Source of the DNA: Isoetes taiwanensis
Lineage: Eukaryota; Streptophyta; Lycopodiopsida; Isoetales; Isoetaceae
Length of the DNA: 64,000 bases
NCBI GenBank assembly: GCA_021234155.1
Contig: JAJEKV010000066.1
Coordinates: 2,920,790-2,984,789 of the forward strand
Reading direction: 5' to 3'
Both the position numbers and the translations under genes were made by a program. How positions within the stretch are numbered: the stretch's first letter is position 1; each line of letters opens with the position of its first letter. Shown here one piece after another: positions 59,400-64,000 of this stretch. Below the pieces are notes generated by a model, which was not told where the DNA came from, did no database searches, and saw only the letters and a program-made list of their open reading frames with translations.

Positions 59400-61300
59400 A
59401 ATAATGATACGCGATTCCTATTGATAGATCACTTTACATTATTGATAGATGCCAAGTTGGATTAATCACATTTGGGGGTTGGTGGCCCTCAGCCTCCGCA
59501 ATTCCAAATGGGCCGACAATCACCGCACCGTGGACTCGGTTGCAACCCCCGGAGTACTCAATCAAGTAATGATGATGGCAGGTTGATAGATCCGGGCTCG
59601 GGGCCCCCGTAATCGTTTGGCTCGCACCGGTCTTGAATGCAACCATGCATCGGAGTACTTGGATCAAGAATTCAAAATGAGGAGTGGCGGTGGTTAGCCT
59701 CTATGCCCTGATGCCCCAACATGAACCACTAGACAAAGCTGGTGTTTTTGGCTCAAATCCTGGTTTTATAATGTCATTGAGGTTCACTATGGAGACTAGG
59801 TGGAGGTGTGAGCAAAGCAAGGTGGTGGAGCTAGAGCCCGGTTTTGGCCGGGTTTTTACGAATTCACTATGCCCCTCGCAATGGAAATGAGATAAAATTT
59901 TTGAAACATGCGGATTTTGTCCGGTTTATCCAAATTTTATCCCGGATTATATACAATGTAAACTTTTTCCAATGAATACAACAAATTTTGTCTTACATAT
60001 TTCTACAATGTAAATACATGTTACATACCTTTTTAAAGCTTTCTTGGCCATTAAACAAATGTTCCAACACTTTCAACCGTATCCCCACCGGGTGTCTGCG
60101 TAGGTAAAGCTTCATATCCATAGCACAAATTAATCCCACTGTAACTCTGGACATACTTATCCCTCGCAGAATTCCATGACAGTTTACAGTCCGGATCGGT
60201 GGAGTCGATCTCGTATAATCCTACTTTCTCCTTTTCCTCGATTTGGAAGTTAACATGAAACATTCATCTTCGACACTACGTAAAATTGCTATTCAGTGAC
60301 ACCTACTATTGTTTAATGTTCAAGCTATTGAATGAGATGAGTACCCGCACTCGTAGCCATTCTCGAGAAGTCAGATTTTGAGAAGCCACGGTAACTATGG
60401 AAACTCCGCTATTTTGAAAATTAATTAGAAGAAAGATTAGGTTAACTTCACGTTTAGGCTGGATAAATTTGGCGAGATACATTTTGGGTAGATTGGTTTT
60501 AAAAACTTAATGAAAAGAAGCCTACGTGAATGGTCTTCGGGCTCATTATTATTTGTATGTGTCAAGAATATTTAAACTTGCATTTTGTGTTTTCTTGAAA
60601 TTCAAATTTCTATCGTCGCGGGTAAAAGCACTATTTCTTCGGGTAAAAAAGCTATTTCTTGAAGGCCAGATCCGTAATTTAGCGACCTCCGACTCATTTA
60701 CTAAGCTGACTCCGGAGATCTTCCTAAAACCAATCGAGGTCGGAGTTTTATCGGGGCCAGCAGGAAGCTGGTAAGAGGAATCCTAAAAAACCCGTCTCTT
60801 CTCAAGTTTGAGAGGACGCGGATCGAATACGTAATACAATTTAACCCTATTCAAAATTATTTAATTTGCCCACAGAATACACAGGTAGCTTGGAGAGTAT
60901 TATGCTTGCATGAATTTGAGATATTTCCTTTGTTCGTTAATATGCTTTTGCATGAGTTTGAGTTATTATGTTTTGCATGAATTTTAAGTATTGCTACGAT
61001 TGCTCGATTGTCCGCTTTGTAGAACATAATTTTGCTCGTTTTATATATAGAAATATAGCTGTGTTAGACAGGTTGGAGATAGCAATGTTCAATGAGGTTA
61101 AATAGTGTGAAATATGGATTCATGAAGGGTATGTAGCTTAAAATGTGGATGCAAACTAATTTAGTTTCAAATTAACGCATAGCATGGTCAAGAATAGAGC
61201 TACCAACACGCCAAGCGTGATTTGTACCTAATTTAGGTTTAATGCATGTTGATCTCACGAAAAAGTACTATAAAAAATGTTCATCTTCTTTTGCGATGGC
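59400..61300. other. Stretch with short unassigned frames
   Basis: No supported gene. Plus 60526-60774 (82 codons, contains FLSSRVKALFLRVKKLFLEG, an internal duplication) and minus 59434-59667 are open but unrecognised. GGTAAAAGCACTATTTCTT and GGTAAAAAAGCTATTTCTT form a small direct repeat near 60621-60660. Confidence 0.3.
61207..61219. other. CACGC-CAA-GCGTG palindrome
   Basis: Perfect 5 bp stem, 3 nt loop. Confidence 0.7.
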
Positions 61301-61324
61301 GAAGAGGAAGAAAACCCCTAACTA

Positions 61325-62210
61325 ATTGAAGTTTTAATCCCCAAGAAAGTCAAGGGCGTAAGAGCGACCCGCATGATACCATATGATCTCACCTTAGATG
61401 ATGAAGGGCGATTCTTATAGCAACCATTGACCGCCGAGAAGAGGAATGGACGAGGGTGCCGAATGTGGTGCACGTTGACCTTACCCAAGACAAATGGCAA
61501 GCTTCGACTTAACTCTCTTTACCGAGGAAAAAGGAAGTGCACAAGATGGCCAAACAAGGGATCCTAATCCGCGGAGGAAGAGGATGACACCCATCGCGAA
61601 ATTGCTCTTGAGATTACCGCGAGGATGCCAAGAAAGATGCGCTCCGGACTTACTCCTTGCTAGAGCCTGATACAAGGATACGCTCATGAAGACAGATGTG
61701 AGCCGTGAGACATGTTTTAAGTATGGTTGGCCAAACAATGTAGCAGCTTACGCCAATATCTATTTGCCAGGGGTTGCAACCGCAAGTAGAGGCATGTCCA
61801 CTAAACCGACACCAAGTCATTTTGCAGCAAGCTAGAATTAGCCGACTTGAAAGCTTCTAGAGGGTCCTAGATCTAGGGAAGGATGTTCAACCCGGAAGCA
61901 CGGGGCATGGAGGCTTCCGTTTTGAGAATGAACGGGACGGGGTGGCGCAAACTAGAGGCCATGAACAAGTCAATAAGTATCACCGACCATTATCCATTGG
62001 GTCTTAAGGGAAACTTTTAAGATCCATGTGAAGTCCCTCATCCGCTCACCAAGCTCCATTTATGTTAGCGGAAGATATGATCCAAAGACATGCCATGGAG
62101 ATTGTTCGAGCATGATTAGTAATCCGGTCAAATGCCTATGCCGGATGTGCTACCTTGGGATATGATCTCAACAAGCCACCGAGGTGGATCTAACGCCCAG
62201 AGCTATTGTT
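61325..62210 (+). pseudogene. Decayed coding-like region, unrecognised
   Basis: Plus-strand translation gives protein-like runs in alternating frames: VLIPKKVKGVRATRMIPYDL and TLDDEGRFL, then EEEWTRVPNVVHVDLTQDKW, then MAKQGILIRGG, and later YLFARG- and VLRMNGTGWRKLEAMN-like runs. Frame changes every 20-60 codons indicate decay or indel errors. No domain recognised; a retroelement gag or host-gene remnant are both possible. Minus-strand frames 61318-61738 are probably shadows. Confidence 0.3.
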
Positions 62211-62454
62211 AAGTGATGATATTAAATATGTCATCATCGACGTGGGCAGATTTCCGCTGAGGCACAAAAGGCCCCTCATCGAGCAAAAGTGGAACAAACA
62301 GCCAAAAAAGTAAGTTCTACAATCACTATGCTCTATAGGAGGTGTCAGATCTTGATGCCAATACTTCACCCAAAGATTTAATGAGATTAGTGCAACTTTG
62401 AATGAAATGGGGAAGACATTTCTATACAAAAAGGTAATCAACCTGGTTTCTTTC

Positions 62455-62705
62455 ATATTTCCACGCCAGCGTTCGTCAAACAAACCAATTCACGCCAAGT
62501 GATTTCTGAATGAATAATTCACGCCAGCGGCAATCAAGTCAACCAATTGATGTTAAAACACGCCGGGCGCGGACTTCTTCATTTGAAAACACGGCGCGGA
62601 ATTGGTTTGTTGGAAAGCACGTCTGGCGGAATTGCATTAGTAACTTTATTCATTTCCGCCAGCGCGATTTTTTCATCAATTCATTTCAAATCGCGCCCGT
62701 GTTTC
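62455..62705. repeat. Cluster of CACGCC/GGCGTG-type words
   Basis: CACGCCAGCG or close variants occur at about 62462, 62491, 62520, 62560, 62591 (complement), 62618 (complement), 62657 and 62690. The 12 bp pair ACAAACCAATTC (62480-62491) / GAATTGGTTTGT (62599-62610) is also perfectly inverted. Density is far above that of the rest of the window. Confidence 0.6.
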
Positions 62706-62879
62706 TATTCTATATGATATTGATTCAATGTTCCACTATTTGGCCGATTCCATACGCTGGACAACTCAAAGCCGCCCGCCAACAAACAAGTGGAATATGG
62801 CTGCCCATTACCCACCGCATGTGGGTCAAAGTCCGAAGGCATTCAAAAGCTCTTTGGAATTGACCGCAGCATAACAATT

Positions 62880-63520
62880 ATACTGAGAGAAGAAGAAGAC
62901 TGCAAGAAAATCAAAGAAAAAGGTGGTGATGACATTGCAGATCATTCAAAAGCTCATCCAGCGAGTCAGGACCAACAGACTCGTGATAAGATTGTGGTTT
63001 GTAAGGAGGCGGTATGGGCAAAGTGGAATGAATGAAGGACGCTTTTATGCACAAGTGGAAGTCGGATACTATGGGTAGGGTGCCTCCCGTTGATGTAAGC
63101 ATCTTTGACTTGAATGTGACAGAGATGAGAAAAGACTCAGGGGCTAGACGGCCGGTGACCATTTGGGTTTTAGACCGGTGCTTAAAGAAGGAAGTCTTAT
63201 ACAAGAAGGGTGCTTTCACCAAGGATAGGATGTCCTTCGTTGAGTGTCAAACCATGTAAAGGATGTAATGATACAATGAAGTCACCGTAGGAGCCGAAAG
63301 TTACAAAGGCTATCGGGGGATGTGGCATTATCTAAAATGGATTGTTTGGACAAATACAAGGTAAGTAATGATGACATCAAGAAGTTTGTATTCTCAAAAG
63401 GACTTCCTAAAGAATTGAAGGCTAAAATACAAAACATAAGGAGACTCTACCCCCCCAAGGTAATCGGGCCGAAGTTGAGAAGAAAAGTGGCCCTTTGTGA
63501 AGAAGATTAATGGAGAAGAC
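62880..63520 (+). pseudogene. Coding-like fragments, unrecognised
   Basis: Two plus frames look real: 63032-63259 (WKSDTMGRVPPVDVSIFDLN, RRPVTIWVLDRCLKKEVLYK, DRMSFVECQTM) and 63322-63510 (MDCLDKYKVSNDDIKKFVFS, KGLPKELKAKIQNIRRL). The preceding 62790-63035 ends in VVCKEAVWAKWNE and abuts the first. They probably belong to one protein broken by stops. I do not recognise the family; composition is charged and helical. Confidence 0.35.
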
Positions 63521-64000
63521 GACATTTGGCCCAAAGATTCAGCCCCATGGGTACAAAGGTCTCTTGCCGATTCAACTTCCGCCTTAAAAAATATATCACT
63601 CTTTGTGTTGGACAAATAGGGTGGGAAGAGGAGATATGGGCATGAACCAGAAGGACTACTGGAGTTTCTTTACCACCAGATAGGGATTGGATTGACCAGA
63701 GGTCCTTCACTATTGTCATCGTTGTCCTTCGGTGAGTCACATCTACATGCACTATCGGCCGCTCATGATCCTGAGTGCCTCAAAGTTATTAGGGAGGGAT
63801 GCCTAATATATGATGTTAAGGATAATGAGTCAGCAACGAGCGGAAGATGGCACATGTGATCTTTTTATTATGATATCCATGTCGGCAGGACGAGGAATAT
63901 GATATTGCTAAGGCCAAGGGTGACAATAGCGGTGCATGGGAATGTTTTCTTTCTAGATGATCCGCACTTAAGAACTATATTCTTCATACGGATGACGATC
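63521..64000 (+). pseudogene. Coding-like continuation to the window edge
   Basis: Protein-like plus-strand runs continue: DIWPKDSAPWVQRSLADSTS, SFGESHLHALSAAHDPECLK and TIAVHGNVFFLDDPHLRTIF. Stops separate them. The end is cut by the window. Not identified. Confidence 0.25.

Overview
The window looks like nuclear DNA of a seed plant with a large, repeat-dominated genome, possibly a gymnosperm (inference only). Reasons: one recognisable gene of the plant auxin-receptor F-box family (TIR1/AFB) with plant-type GT-AG introns; fragments of L1-type LINEs and Ty3/gypsy elements; foldback elements; a captured exon of an eIF4A-like DEAD-box helicase; and long AT-rich stretches without genes. No bacterial operons, rRNA or CRISPR arrays are visible. 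Almost everything else is repeat-derived.

Layout. 1-3745: copy 1 of a ~3.8 kb segmental duplication (copy 2 at ~30338-34230), with internal minisatellites; its ~1 kb core recurs at 3755-4770 and, shortened, at 14285-15015. 5-8.5 kb: low-complexity DNA, a three-unit tandem repeat and weak exon-like pieces. 8.6-21.1 kb: two long and one short copy of a compound repeat; a fourth partial copy lies at 25.3-26.4 kb. In order it contains an AT-rich foldback fragment, a decayed Ty3/gypsy protease-to-RT fragment, a conserved anchor followed by a triplet microsatellite, a captured helicase exon with its introns, and a non-coding tail. Copies 1 and 2 carry the same 5'-truncated LINE at the same point; copies 3 and 4 show the empty site. 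21.7-22.7 kb: a LINE 3' end with poly(A). 23.0-23.8 kb: a foldback element with ~200 bp inverted ends.

35-41 kb: mostly empty, with a ~480 bp homopurine tract, a tRNA-like T-arm and a minus-strand frame broken by a single TGA. 41.2-44.3 kb: the TIR1/AFB gene. Exon 1 (F-box) is intact and correctly spliced, but the two leucine-rich-repeat exons carry several frameshifts and stops, so as sequenced it is a pseudogene or an error-laden gene. 44.3-52.4 kb: AT-rich DNA with small duplications and unrecognised short frames. 52.44-56.9 kb: a sharply bounded GC-rich island with broken protein-like frames that I cannot assign. 57.2-62.7 kb: two related TATA-box modules and repeated CACGC/GCGTG palindromes. 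61.3-64 kb: a decayed coding-like region that runs off the window.

The most unusual structures are (i) one anchor sequence followed at four loci by four different triplet microsatellites, one of which is a 106 bp perfect palindrome; (ii) the GC island; (iii) the CACGC/GCGTG palindrome field with twin promoter modules; and (iv) the F-box gene with an intact first exon and decayed remainder. All paralogous blocks differ by many short indels, so frameshifts in this assembly must be read with care.
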